Positions 1 through 6,990 of a stretch of DNA of 35,102 nt are shown one piece after another. The notes under the pieces were generated by a model. That model made no database searches. It saw only the letters and a list, made by a program, of their open reading frames with translations, and was not told where the DNA came from. The position numbers and the translations under genes were made by a program. Source of the stretch: Glycomyces sp. L485 (GTDB lineage: Bacteria; Actinomycetota; Actinomycetes; Mycobacteriales; Micromonosporaceae); the NCBI RefSeq assembly GCF_022548875.1, contig NZ_JAKZEW010000038.1, positions 933-36,034 on the forward strand, given 5' to 3'. Numbering within the stretch: the stretch's first letter is position 1; every line of letters starts with the position of its first letter.

Positions 1-114
1 GCACACCCAAGCGCCCCAAGCCTTCACACCCGACCGGCCCGAAACCCGCACCCGGCCGCCCCGAACCGGCACCCCCGCACAGCCCCCCGGCAGCCACCGA
101 ACCGGACCCGAGAG

Positions 115-168
115 TCCCGCTCCCGCTCCTGCTCCCGCTCCCGCTCCTGCTCCTGCTCCTGCTCCTGC
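115..168. repeat. Hexanucleotide tandem repeat, nine units of TCCYGC
   Basis: Nine head-to-tail TCCCGC or TCCTGC units run from 115 to 168. C/T variation at the fourth base shows the units have diverged. On the minus strand one frame would read alternating Glu/Gln and Glu/Arg. I regard this as a slippage-prone microsatellite in non-coding DNA, not as part of a protein. Confidence 0.85.
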
Positions 169-431
169 TCCCCACGACCGACCTCCGTGGCCGACAAGGC
201 ACCCCCGGCCTCCACTCAGCTCCTCATCGCTGCTCGCCTGAAGCCCGCCCGAAGCGGACCGAACTCCGAAGGGCCCGCCCCCACCCGACTCCTACCTCGT
301 CGTCGCTGCGTTGCCTGAAGCCGAGCCGAAGATCACCTGCGAGTCGAAGACCCCGCCCTCGCCCATCCCGCGACCTCGTCATCGCTGCCGCACTTGGCGC
401 AGAGGAAGCATCCTTACGACTGATCCCGCCA

Positions 432-466
432 GCGCCTCCGCGGCCATTGCCGGGCTCCGGAGGCGC
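432..466 (-). terminator. Rho-independent-like terminator of the PASTA kinase gene
   Basis: A perfect 9-bp outer stem (GCGCCTCCG at 432-440 with CGGAGGCGC at 458-466) encloses a second 4-bp stem (CGGC 441-444 with GCCG 449-452). It lies just beyond the kinase stop codon at 492-494 in the direction of transcription. There is no clear T tract, which is common in actinobacterial terminators. Confidence 0.55.
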
Positions 467-491
467 ACCGCCTCAGACCCTCCGCCCGTGG

Positions 492-2288
492 TCAGCGGGC
501 CCAGATCCAGATCTCTGAGCCCTTCGGGATTTCCTCGCCCGGGTCCTTCGACTGGTCGAAGACCGTGCCGGTGAACCAGATCTGACCGGTCTTGACCTTG
601 AAACCGAGGTCTTCGAGCTTCTTCTTGGCTTCGTCGACGTTCATGCCGATCACGTCGGGGACCTCTATGGGTTCGGGGCCGGCGCTGACGACCAGGTCCA
701 CCTTCTGGTCTGGCGCGGCGCGCTCGCCCGAGCCGGGCGTGTGCTCGATTACCGAGCCCTCGGCGATGGTGTCGCTGTATCGCTCGGTCACCTCGCCGAC
801 GTCGAGGCCCTCGGCGTCAAGGGCCTCCTCCGCGCGGCCTTCGTCCATGCCGACCAGGTCGGGCACGGACAGCGGCGGCATCCCCTCGGAGACAACCAGC
901 GTCACCGCCGCACCGGCCTTGACTTCGGTATCGGGTCCTGGCGTGGTGGTGATGACCTTGCCCTTGTCGTGCTCGGCGCTGTACTCGTGCTCGACCGTCA
1001 CGTCGGCGCCGAACGCTTCGAGGCGGTCGAGCGCCTCGTCCTCGTCGGTCCCGACTAGGTCTGGGACGGAGTACCGCTCGGGCCCGAGTGAGAGCGCCAC
1101 CGTGATGACGCCGCCGGAGCGGACGCGTTCGCCCACACCGGGTTCCTGTGTGAGCACTTGGTCCTTGGGGACGGACTCGCTGTACCGGCCCTCGGTGAAC
1201 TCGACCTCGAAGCCGAGATCCTCGGCGTACGCGTCGACAGTGGAGGCGTCCTGGTCCAGCAGCGACGGCGCGGCCGTGTACCGGCCGACGCCGACCCACC
1301 ACCCGGCGAACGCCACCGCGGTGAGTGTCGCGACGATCGCGATGAGCGTCACGAGTGCCTTCCAAGACCGGCGCGGCCTGGACCCCGGCACGACCATCGT
1401 GGTCTCCACGGCCCGCGTCGGGCGCGGCAGCTGTCCGGCGACGGCGACCGGACGGGTGTCCACGGCGCTCAGGCGCCGCGCGAAGGCCCCGGCGTCGACC
1501 GGGCGCGTCGCCGGGTCTCGGCCGGCCGCGAGCGTCACCAGCTGCGCCAGGCCCTCCGGAACGTCCGGGGCGGCGCGACGCGGGGACGGGACGTCCTCTG
1601 CCAGGTGCCGCTGGGCGACCTTCGCCGGATCGGGACCGTCGAACGGCACCTCCCCGGTGAGGAGCTCGTAGAGCAGGATCCCGGTCGAGTACACGTCGCT
1701 GGCCGGGCTCGCCGGTCCGCCGCCGACCAGCTCGGGGGCCACATACGCGGCCGTGGCGAGCAGCGGGCCGCCGCGTTCGGCCTCGCCGTGGACGGCCTCG
1801 GCGAGCCCGAAGTCGACGACCTTGACGCGGTCGCCCCTGCCGCCGTTCTTGAGCAGGATGTTCTCGGGCTTGATGTCCCGGTGGACCAGCCCGGCGTCGT
1901 GCGCGGCCTGAAGGCCGTCGAGGATCTGGCCGCACAGCTCGGCGGCCTCCTCGATGCGCAGGCGGCGCCGGTTCAGCAGGTCCCGCAGGGTGGAGCCGGG
2001 GACGTACTCCATGACGATGTACGGGAGCCCGTCGTGGGCCCCCTGGTCGAACACCGCCACCACGTTCGGGTGCGACAGGCGTGCGATGGTGCGCGCCTCG
2101 TGTGTGAACGCGGCGAGGTCGAAGCCGGCGAGGTCCGAGGCCGTGATCATCTTCACCGCGACCGTGCGGTCGAGCCGCTCATCGTGCGCCTCGTACACCG
2201 ATGCCATGCCGCCGTTCGCGATCAGCCGCTGGAGTCGGTACCGCCCGTCGACGAGCGCGCCGGTGAGGTCCCCAGTAGTCGTCGTCAA
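492..2288 (-). CDS. PASTA-domain serine/threonine protein kinase (PknB/Stk1 family)
   Basis: This 598-residue membrane kinase has a cytoplasmic Hanks-type domain (about 15-275), a Pro-rich juxtamembrane linker, one membrane span (311-332) and four extracellular PASTA repeats (about 337-404, 405-470, 471-538, 539-598). Visible kinase motifs are the Gly-rich loop at 23-32, Lys46 in AVK, HRD at 136-138, DFG at 159-161 and APE at 184-186. The family senses muropeptides or lipid II and phosphorylates cell-wall and division proteins. The start is TTG at 2286-2288, with AAGGGGG six bases upstream; a TACACT -10-like hexamer (2318-2313) would give a short leader. The activation loop between DFG and APE has only Thr179 and Tyr182 as possible acceptors, unlike the Thr-rich loops of typical PknB proteins. 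The gene lies 79 bp downstream of the helicase and could be partly co-transcribed with it. Confidence 0.93.
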   Translation of the reverse strand: MTTTTGDLTGALVDGRYRLQRLIANGGMASVYEAHDERLDRTVAVKMITASDLAGFDLAAFTHEARTIARLSHPNVVAVFDQGAHDGLPYIVMEYVPGSTLRDLLNRRRLRIEEAAELCGQILDGLQAAHDAGLVHRDIKPENILLKNGGRGDRVKVVDFGLAEAVHGEAERGGPLLATAAYVAPELVGGGPASPASDVYSTGILLYELLTGEVPFDGPDPAKVAQRHLAEDVPSPRRAAPDVPEGLAQLVTLAAGRDPATRPVDAGAFARRLSAVDTRPVAVAGQLPRPTRAVETTMVVPGSRPRRSWKALVTLIAIVATLTAVAFAGWWVGVGRYTAAPSLLDQDASTVDAYAEDLGFEVEFTEGRYSESVPKDQVLTQEPGVGERVRSGGVITVALSLGPERYSVPDLVGTDEDEALDRLEAFGADVTVEHEYSAEHDKGKVITTTPGPDTEVKAGAAVTLVVSEGMPPLSVPDLVGMDEGRAEEALDAEGLDVGEVTERYSDTIAEGSVIEHTPGSGERAAPDQKVDLVVSAGPEPIEVPDVIGMNVDEAKKKLEDLGFKVKTGQIWFTGTVFDQSKDPGEEIPKGSEIWIWAR

Positions 2289-2367
2289 CCCGCACCCCCT
2301 TCAGTGATCACCAGTGTAGGAGATGGGCACGACCGTTTCGCGGCTCGCGGGATTCGCCGAGCGGGAC

Positions 2368-4581
2368 TCAAAGGACTTCGGCGCCGGGGAAGGCGGGCTT
2401 GTCGGCGGCCACAATGCCCAGTCGCTTCGTGGCGCGCGTGAGCGCGACGTACAGGTTCCGCATGCTCGTGGCCGCGATCGCGTCCGGGTCGACGACGATG
2501 ACGCTGTCGAATTCGAGCCCCTTGGCCTGCTTGACGGTCAGCACCGAGGCGATGTCGATCCACGCCAGTTCCGCTGCGAGCTCCGGTGTCGTGACGATCG
2601 CGACGGTGCCCTCGCCGACGGTCTGGGACTCCCCGGCGGCGAGCTCGGCTACCCGGTCGGCGAGTCGCCCCGAGGCGATCTCCAGCCACGGCTCGTGGCC
2701 CGAGGACCTCACCGGCTGCGGTCGCGGGGCCTCGGCGTCGATCGCGTCGAGCACCCTGGTGGCGACGGCCATGATCTCGGCCGGCGTCCGGTAGGACACG
2801 GTGAGCTGCTCGGCGCGCCAGGACAGCTCGGAGGAGTCGAAGACCTCGGCCCAGCTGCCGGGGGCGGCGGCGTTCCCGGACTGTGCGAGATCCCCGGCGA
2901 CGGTGAAGGATCGGGCGACGCAGCGGCGCAGAAGCGCCCGCCACACCATCGGCGACAGCTCTTGGGCCTCGTCGACGATGACGTGCCCGAAGATCCAGCG
3001 GCGGTCGGCCGCGGCCCGCTCGGCGACCGAGACGAACTTCTGGTCGACCTGCCGCTCGCCGAGCAGCGCGGCGTCGACCAGGTCCGTCGCCATGAGGATC
3101 TCGGATTCGGCCTCGTCCTCGAAGTCGAACGACGCCGAACCGGTGGAGATCGACAGGACGTCCTCGGCGTAGGCGATCTGCTCGGCGTCGAGTGCCGCGC
3201 CGCGATCGCGCTCGACCTCGCCGAGGTGCTCGGCGGCCTCGTCGAGCAGCGGGACGTCGGCCTCGCTCCAGCCGCCCGGTTCGCGCTGGAGCAGGCGCCG
3301 CTCCTCCTTGGACAGCACGGCGGCGGCCGAGGCCAGCAGGGCCCGCGACGCGAACAGGTCGTCCAGTAGGTCGGTGGCCGTCAGCTCGGGCCACAGCTGC
3401 TCGATCTCGCCGCGGATGACCGGGTCGGTGGCGATCTCGGCGGCGAACGTGGCGCGGTCTTCGAGGCCGAGCAGGTTCTCCCCGCCGAGCGGGTCCTCGC
3501 CGATGATGTCGGCGTACTGCATTGCCAGGTCGGCGATGACGCGCTTGTGGAAGGTATCGCGGGCCTCGTTGTGCGGCAGCCCGGTCTCTCGGGCGGCATC
3601 GCGGGCGGCGGTGATCTTCTCGGGTCGCAGCCACAGGGTGTGGCCCTCGTAGTAGACCGGCTGGGCGTCGCGGGGCACGATCTCGCGGTCGGCCACGGCG
3701 CTGGCGATGACGCCGGCCATGACGGCGCGGCCCTTGACGGCGGCGACGGCCTCGGACTCGGGCCGGTCGGCGGTGATGCCTGGGAACAGCTGGGCTGGGG
3801 TGCGCAGCAGGACGTCGGTCTCGGCCAGGCCCGGCAGGACCTCGGAGATGTAGCGCAGGAACTGCTTGCCGGGGCCGATGATGAGCACGCCGCGCCGCTG
3901 GAGCTGCTCGCGGTGCTCGTAGAGGAGGTAGGCGGCGCGGTGGAGGGCGACGGCGGTCTTGCCGGTGCCCGGCGCGCCATCGACGATCATGATGCCCTCA
4001 AGGGGCGCGCGGATGATGCGGTCCTGCTCTGCCTGGATGGTCGCGACGATGTCGCGCATGTGGCCGGTGCGCGCCGCGTCGAGCGCGGCCATGAGGGCGC
4101 CCTCGGAGCCGATCGTGGACTCCGAGCCGTCGGCGGCTTCGAGATCGAGGACCTCGTCGTTCACCGAAGCGAGGCGCCGGCCCTTGGTGTGCAGGTGGCG
4201 GCGTCGCCGAACGCCGGAGGGCGAGGCGGCGGTGGCGAGGTAGAAGCGCCTGCCGGCCTCGGAGCGCCAGTCGACCAGCAGCTGCTCCCCGCCTTCGTCG
4301 TGGAGGCCGATGCGCCCGAGGTACATGGGCCGGTCGTCGCCGATGTAGTCGAGGCGCCCGAAGCACAGACCTTCTTCGACGGCGTCGAGCTGGGCGATGC
4401 GGCGGCGGTGGAAGTGGGTCTCGGCGTCGCGCTGCGAGAGCTCCTGCTCGTTCTCGACATGCTTGCGCCGCGAATCGTCGAGCCGCTCCTCGGCCCGGCC
4501 ACGGACCTCGTCGAGCCGGGCGTACAGCCTGTCGAGGCGCGATTGCTCCGATTCGAGCGCACGGATGATGGCAGCGGACAC
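2368..4581 (-). CDS. HelD/HelR-like UvrD-superfamily helicase (RNA polymerase recycling factor)
   Basis: This is a 737-residue superfamily 1 ATPase. An N-terminal coiled coil (about 1-65) is followed by the HelD-type segment, with Walker A GAPGTGKT at 202-209, a DEAQ Walker B box, the YRTPAEIM motif, the KQAKGLEFDSV motif and a final NLYVALTRATKR arginine motif. HelD proteins remove stalled RNA polymerase from DNA; the actinobacterial HelR branch also displaces rifamycins from the enzyme. The length and N-terminal coiled coil fit HelD better than UvrD or PcrA, which lack that coil. The start is GTG at 4579-4581, with GAGGAG four bases upstream. I looked for the rifamycin-associated element in the upstream 340 bp and did not find it, so rifamycin-inducible control is not supported. 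Confidence 0.88.
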   Translation of the reverse strand: MSAAIIRALESEQSRLDRLYARLDEVRGRAEERLDDSRRKHVENEQELSQRDAETHFHRRRIAQLDAVEEGLCFGRLDYIGDDRPMYLGRIGLHDEGGEQLLVDWRSEAGRRFYLATAASPSGVRRRRHLHTKGRRLASVNDEVLDLEAADGSESTIGSEGALMAALDAARTGHMRDIVATIQAEQDRIIRAPLEGIMIVDGAPGTGKTAVALHRAAYLLYEHREQLQRRGVLIIGPGKQFLRYISEVLPGLAETDVLLRTPAQLFPGITADRPESEAVAAVKGRAVMAGVIASAVADREIVPRDAQPVYYEGHTLWLRPEKITAARDAARETGLPHNEARDTFHKRVIADLAMQYADIIGEDPLGGENLLGLEDRATFAAEIATDPVIRGEIEQLWPELTATDLLDDLFASRALLASAAAVLSKEERRLLQREPGGWSEADVPLLDEAAEHLGEVERDRGAALDAEQIAYAEDVLSISTGSASFDFEDEAESEILMATDLVDAALLGERQVDQKFVSVAERAAADRRWIFGHVIVDEAQELSPMVWRALLRRCVARSFTVAGDLAQSGNAAAPGSWAEVFDSSELSWRAEQLTVSYRTPAEIMAVATRVLDAIDAEAPRPQPVRSSGHEPWLEIASGRLADRVAELAAGESQTVGEGTVAIVTTPELAAELAWIDIASVLTVKQAKGLEFDSVIVVDPDAIAATSMRNLYVALTRATKRLGIVAADKPAFPGAEVL

Positions 4582-4918
4582 AGGACTCCTCGAATGAAAT
4601 ACCGGATGAGCGGATACGCGTAATATGCGCAGAGTTTTTCGGATATCGACGACGCAACAGAAAAGAATACCGCTTGGAAGGCCGATCGTCTTCCTACGAT
4701 CTGGACATTAGTTACGCTGGCGCGACGATGAACGATCGGCTGGACAAAACCACGGTCCGCAGGTCCGCCCGGATCATGCGTCCCACATCGTGGGTGCGCC
4801 TTTGGACTGTGGACGTACGTAACACGCTTGCAACGCTGACTTGACTGGGGCTTAACAGGATCGCTACGGTAAGTCATAGTGTGAGTGCCTTCACGGTGCG
4901 TGACTGGAGAGATGCAAC
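4582..4918. other. Divergent intergenic region, helicase / NSS transporter
   Basis: This 337-bp region carries both gene starts. AT content is raised near 4600-4750, as expected for promoter DNA. Two small inverted repeats are visible: GATCGT-6-ACGATC (4684-4701) and CCCAC-3-GTGGG (4782-4794). I cannot assign a regulator to either. The transporter promoter is listed separately, and no good -35/-10 pair stands out for the helicase. Confidence 0.5.
4841..4870 (+). promoter_or_regulatory. Housekeeping-type promoter of the NSS transporter operon
   Basis: TTGACT (4841-4846) and TACGGT (4865-4870) are separated by 18 bp, close to the main sigma factor consensus. This puts transcription start near 4877, about 40 bases before the ATG at 4919. 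The transporter's Shine-Dalgarno sequence GGAGAG is at 4906-4911. Confidence 0.6.
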
Positions 4919-6460
4919 ATGATCAGAGAGAACTGGGGGACCAGGCTCGGGTTCATCCTGGCCGCCATCGGCTCGGCCGTCGGACTCGGCAATATCTGGC
5001 GATTCCCCGCCGTCGCCTATGACAACGGCGGCGGCGCCTTCCTCGTGCCGTATCTGGTGGCCCTCGTGACCGCTGGAATCCCCTTGCTCATCATGGAGTT
5101 CACGATCGGCCGGCGCTTCAAGGGCTCCGCTCCGGTCGCGTTCCGCCGTCTGAACAAGAACGCCGAGGCCATCGGCTGGTGGCAGGTGGCCATCAGCACG
5201 GTCATCGCCGTGTACTACGCGGTCATCATCGCCTGGGCCGCCATGTACACCTTCTACTCGATCGGGCAGACCTGGGGCGACGCGCCCGACGAGTTCTTGT
5301 TCGCCGACTTCCTCGGCGCGTTGAACGCCGACGGGACGCCCGTCGGCACCTTCGACTTCGGCGAATGGGTGCCCAACCTGACGCTGGTCCTCGTCGCCGT
5401 GTGGATCGTGACCCTCTTCGTCATCGGCGCGGGGGTGCGCAGGGGCATCGAGAACATCGCGAGGATCTTCATCCCCCTGCTCGTGGTCATGTTCGGCGTC
5501 CTGGTCGTCCAGTCCCTGACGCTCGACGGCGCAACCAGCGGCCTGAGCGCGTTCTTCACGCCAGACTGGGACGCGCTCCAGGATTCGACGGTGTGGGTCT
5601 CCGCCTACGGCCAGATCTTCTTCTCGCTGTCCATCGGCTTCGGCATCATGATCACTTACGCCTCCTACCTGAAGCGCAAGTCCGACATCACGACCTCGGC
5701 GTTCACCGTCGGGTTCGCGAACTCGTCGTTCGAGCTGCTTGCGGGCATCGGCGTGTTCTCGGTGCTCGGCTTCATGGCCCTCGAAACCGGCACGGCCATC
5801 GACGAGCAGGTCACCGACGGCGTGGGCCTGGCCTTCGTGGCCTTTCCGGCCATCGTCAACACCCTGCCCTATGCGGCGGGTCTGTTCGGCGTCCTGTTCT
5901 TCGCCAGCCTTACCATCGCCGGGTTCACCTCGCTCATCAGCATCGTCCAGGTGCCGGTGGCAGCCATGGAGGACCGCTTCGGACTCAACCGGCTCAAAGG
6001 CACGATCTTCATCGGCGGCGGCATCGCCCTGGTGTCGATCATCCTGTTCCCGACCACCAACGGCCTGTGGCTGCTCGACACGGCCGACGGCTTCATCAAC
6101 CGCTACGGCATCGCCGTCGCCGCGCTCGTCAGCATCGTCGTCGTCGTGTGGATCGCCTGGAAGTGGGGCGAACTGCGCAGGGACGCCAACCGGACCTCGA
6201 CGTTCAAGATCGGCTACCTGTGGCTCGCCTGCCTCGGCGTCGTCACGCCGCTGATCCTCGGCTGGATGCTCGTCGACAACATCCGCACCACGATCGAGAA
6301 CGAGGCCGGGATCGACCAGGCCACGCTCGTCTACGGCTGGTGCGTCGCCGGCGGCGCGGTCCTGTTCGGCATCCTCATGGCGCTCCTCCTGCGCAACAAG
6401 GACGTGCCCGAACTCGTGGACGAGGCCACCCTGACCAGCGGGAAGGAGGACACCCAATGA
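4919..6460 (+). CDS. NSS-family sodium-dependent amino acid transporter (MetP-like large subunit)
   Basis: This 513-residue inner-membrane protein belongs to the neurotransmitter:sodium symporter family. The first membrane segment carries the hallmark GSAVGLGNIWRFP stretch (about 18-30), where it unwinds to bind sodium and substrate, followed by a Gly-rich turn and GIPLLIMEF. About eleven to twelve hydrophobic spans follow, and the C-terminus is short and acidic. With a 38-residue single-span partner gene overlapping its stop codon, it matches the MetPS type of Corynebacterium glutamicum, which imports methionine and alanine with sodium. Substrate is inferred from that pairing, not from binding-site residues. 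The start is ATG at 4919 with GGAGAG seven bases upstream. Confidence 0.9.
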   Translation: MIRENWGTRLGFILAAIGSAVGLGNIWRFPAVAYDNGGGAFLVPYLVALVTAGIPLLIMEFTIGRRFKGSAPVAFRRLNKNAEAIGWWQVAISTVIAVYYAVIIAWAAMYTFYSIGQTWGDAPDEFLFADFLGALNADGTPVGTFDFGEWVPNLTLVLVAVWIVTLFVIGAGVRRGIENIARIFIPLLVVMFGVLVVQSLTLDGATSGLSAFFTPDWDALQDSTVWVSAYGQIFFSLSIGFGIMITYASYLKRKSDITTSAFTVGFANSSFELLAGIGVFSVLGFMALETGTAIDEQVTDGVGLAFVAFPAIVNTLPYAAGLFGVLFFASLTIAGFTSLISIVQVPVAAMEDRFGLNRLKGTIFIGGGIALVSIILFPTTNGLWLLDTADGFINRYGIAVAALVSIVVVVWIAWKWGELRRDANRTSTFKIGYLWLACLGVVTPLILGWMLVDNIRTTIENEAGIDQATLVYGWCVAGGAVLFGILMALLLRNKDVPELVDEATLTSGKEDTQ

Positions 6461-6573
6461 GTGCCAGCGCAGTAGCGATGATGATCGTCGCAATGGTCGT
6501 CATCTTCGGAGGACTGGTCGTCTCCGCGATCACGCTCATGACGCACCCCGAACAGCCCGACACCGAGGAGTAG
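6457..6573 (+). CDS. MetS-like small subunit of the NSS transporter (38 aa)
   Basis: The reading frame gives 38 residues: a short polar start, one hydrophobic span (about 5-28, rich in Val, Ile, Met and Ala) and an acidic tail ending PDTEE. Its ATG overlaps the transporter stop codon in an ATGA junction, indicating translational coupling, and GGAAGGAGG lies just upstream near the transporter's 3' end. Small one-span partners of this kind accompany MetP-type transporters and are needed for activity in Corynebacterium. The gene is easily missed by annotation length cut-offs. The operon ends 4 bp downstream in a perfect hairpin. Confidence 0.85.
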   Translation: MSASAVAMMIVAMVVIFGGLVVSAITLMTHPEQPDTEE

Positions 6574-6576
6574 ACC

Positions 6577-6620
6577 GCACGCGAGGGGGCCCGATCAGCC
6601 GATCGGGCCCCCTCGCGTGC
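6577..6620 (+). terminator. Strong hairpin terminator of the NSS operon
   Basis: A perfect 20-bp stem (6577-6596 with 6601-6620) closes on the 4-base loop AGCC, starting 4 bp after the small-subunit stop codon. No T tract follows, typical of high-GC actinobacterial terminators. Confidence 0.85.
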
Positions 6621-6738
6621 GCAGAGGACGACCTGGTGACGACGAGGCACGCGAACCGGCGGCGGCGCGCTCCTGCCGCCCCACCTGTTCACCCCTCTCA
6701 CGGCCGCACTGCAGCAACCCGCAGGATCGGACGACCCG

Positions 6739-6768
6739 TTGACGGCGGCCATCCCGAACCGCTACCGT
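6739..6768 (+). promoter_or_regulatory. Candidate promoter of the ABC-F gene with a long 5' leader
   Basis: TTGACG (6739-6744) and TACCGT (6763-6768) have an 18-bp spacer, the same geometry as the NSS promoter upstream. Transcription would start near 6775, leaving a leader of about 215 nt before the ATG at 6991. The sequence upstream of the -35 box is not AT-rich, so a WhiB7-type promoter is not supported. Confidence 0.5.
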
Positions 6769-6836
6769 TGTTTCGGCTCTGCAGTCGACGTTGGGACCTC
6801 CCTTGAAGCTGTAATCGCGGACACCGCGCCTCGCAT

Positions 6837-6939
6837 GCATGTGCGCAACTCTCTTGTGCGCACATGCCGGGCGTCTGCGATTCAGGGAGCCTTCCCTCAG
6901 CAATCTCGCGCCGTCCCCACTTGGGAACCGACGGGCGCG
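6837..6939 (+). promoter_or_regulatory. Structured leader of the ABC-F gene (candidate attenuator)
   Basis: Two hairpins lie in the leader. The first is a perfect 11-bp stem (6837-6847 with 6857-6867, 9-base loop). The second pairs CGCGCCGTC (6907-6915) with GACGGGCGCG (6930-6939) with one bulged base, and an inner CCC/GGG pairing extends it. A 46-codon open frame starts at 6835, inside the first hairpin, and stops at 6973-6975, where its TGA overlaps the gene's Shine-Dalgarno GAGAAGGA (6974-6981). ABC-F resistance genes are often controlled by drug-sensing leaders of this general design. The upstream frame has no evident ribosome-binding site, so its translation is unproven. Confidence 0.4.
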
Positions 6940-6990
6940 GTGTCATCTCACTCGATTCCGTCACATCGAACCTGAGAAGGACCACGCGCC

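Larger units (their letters stand above)
1..491. other. Non-coding, low-complexity left edge
   Basis: I see no convincing gene here. The short open frames have biased composition (Arg/Glu or Pro/Ser/Arg) and no Shine-Dalgarno. The stretch holds a hexanucleotide repeat (115-168) and two imperfect copies of a roughly 75-base unit, starting near 217 and 293. Both copies share a segment of the form TCGCTGC...GCCTGAAG...GCCGAAG; a weaker third echo begins near 368. The segment ends with the terminator hairpin of the kinase gene (432-466). Confidence 0.5.

Noticed and set aside
4582-4860. Rifamycin-associated element upstream of the helicase
   Set aside because: GGGGCTT at 4847-4853 looked promising, but it lies in the NSS promoter spacer, has no matching inverted half, and is over 260 bp from the helicase start.
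4874-6493. 539-codon minus-strand open frame opposite the NSS transporter
   Set aside because: The product is His/Asp/Glu-rich low complexity, while the plus strand encodes a clear transporter with promoter, ribosome-binding site and terminator.
6720-6770. WhiB7-type promoter for the ABC-F gene
   Set aside because: WhiB7 targets have an AT-rich stretch just upstream of the -35 box; here that sequence is GC-rich.
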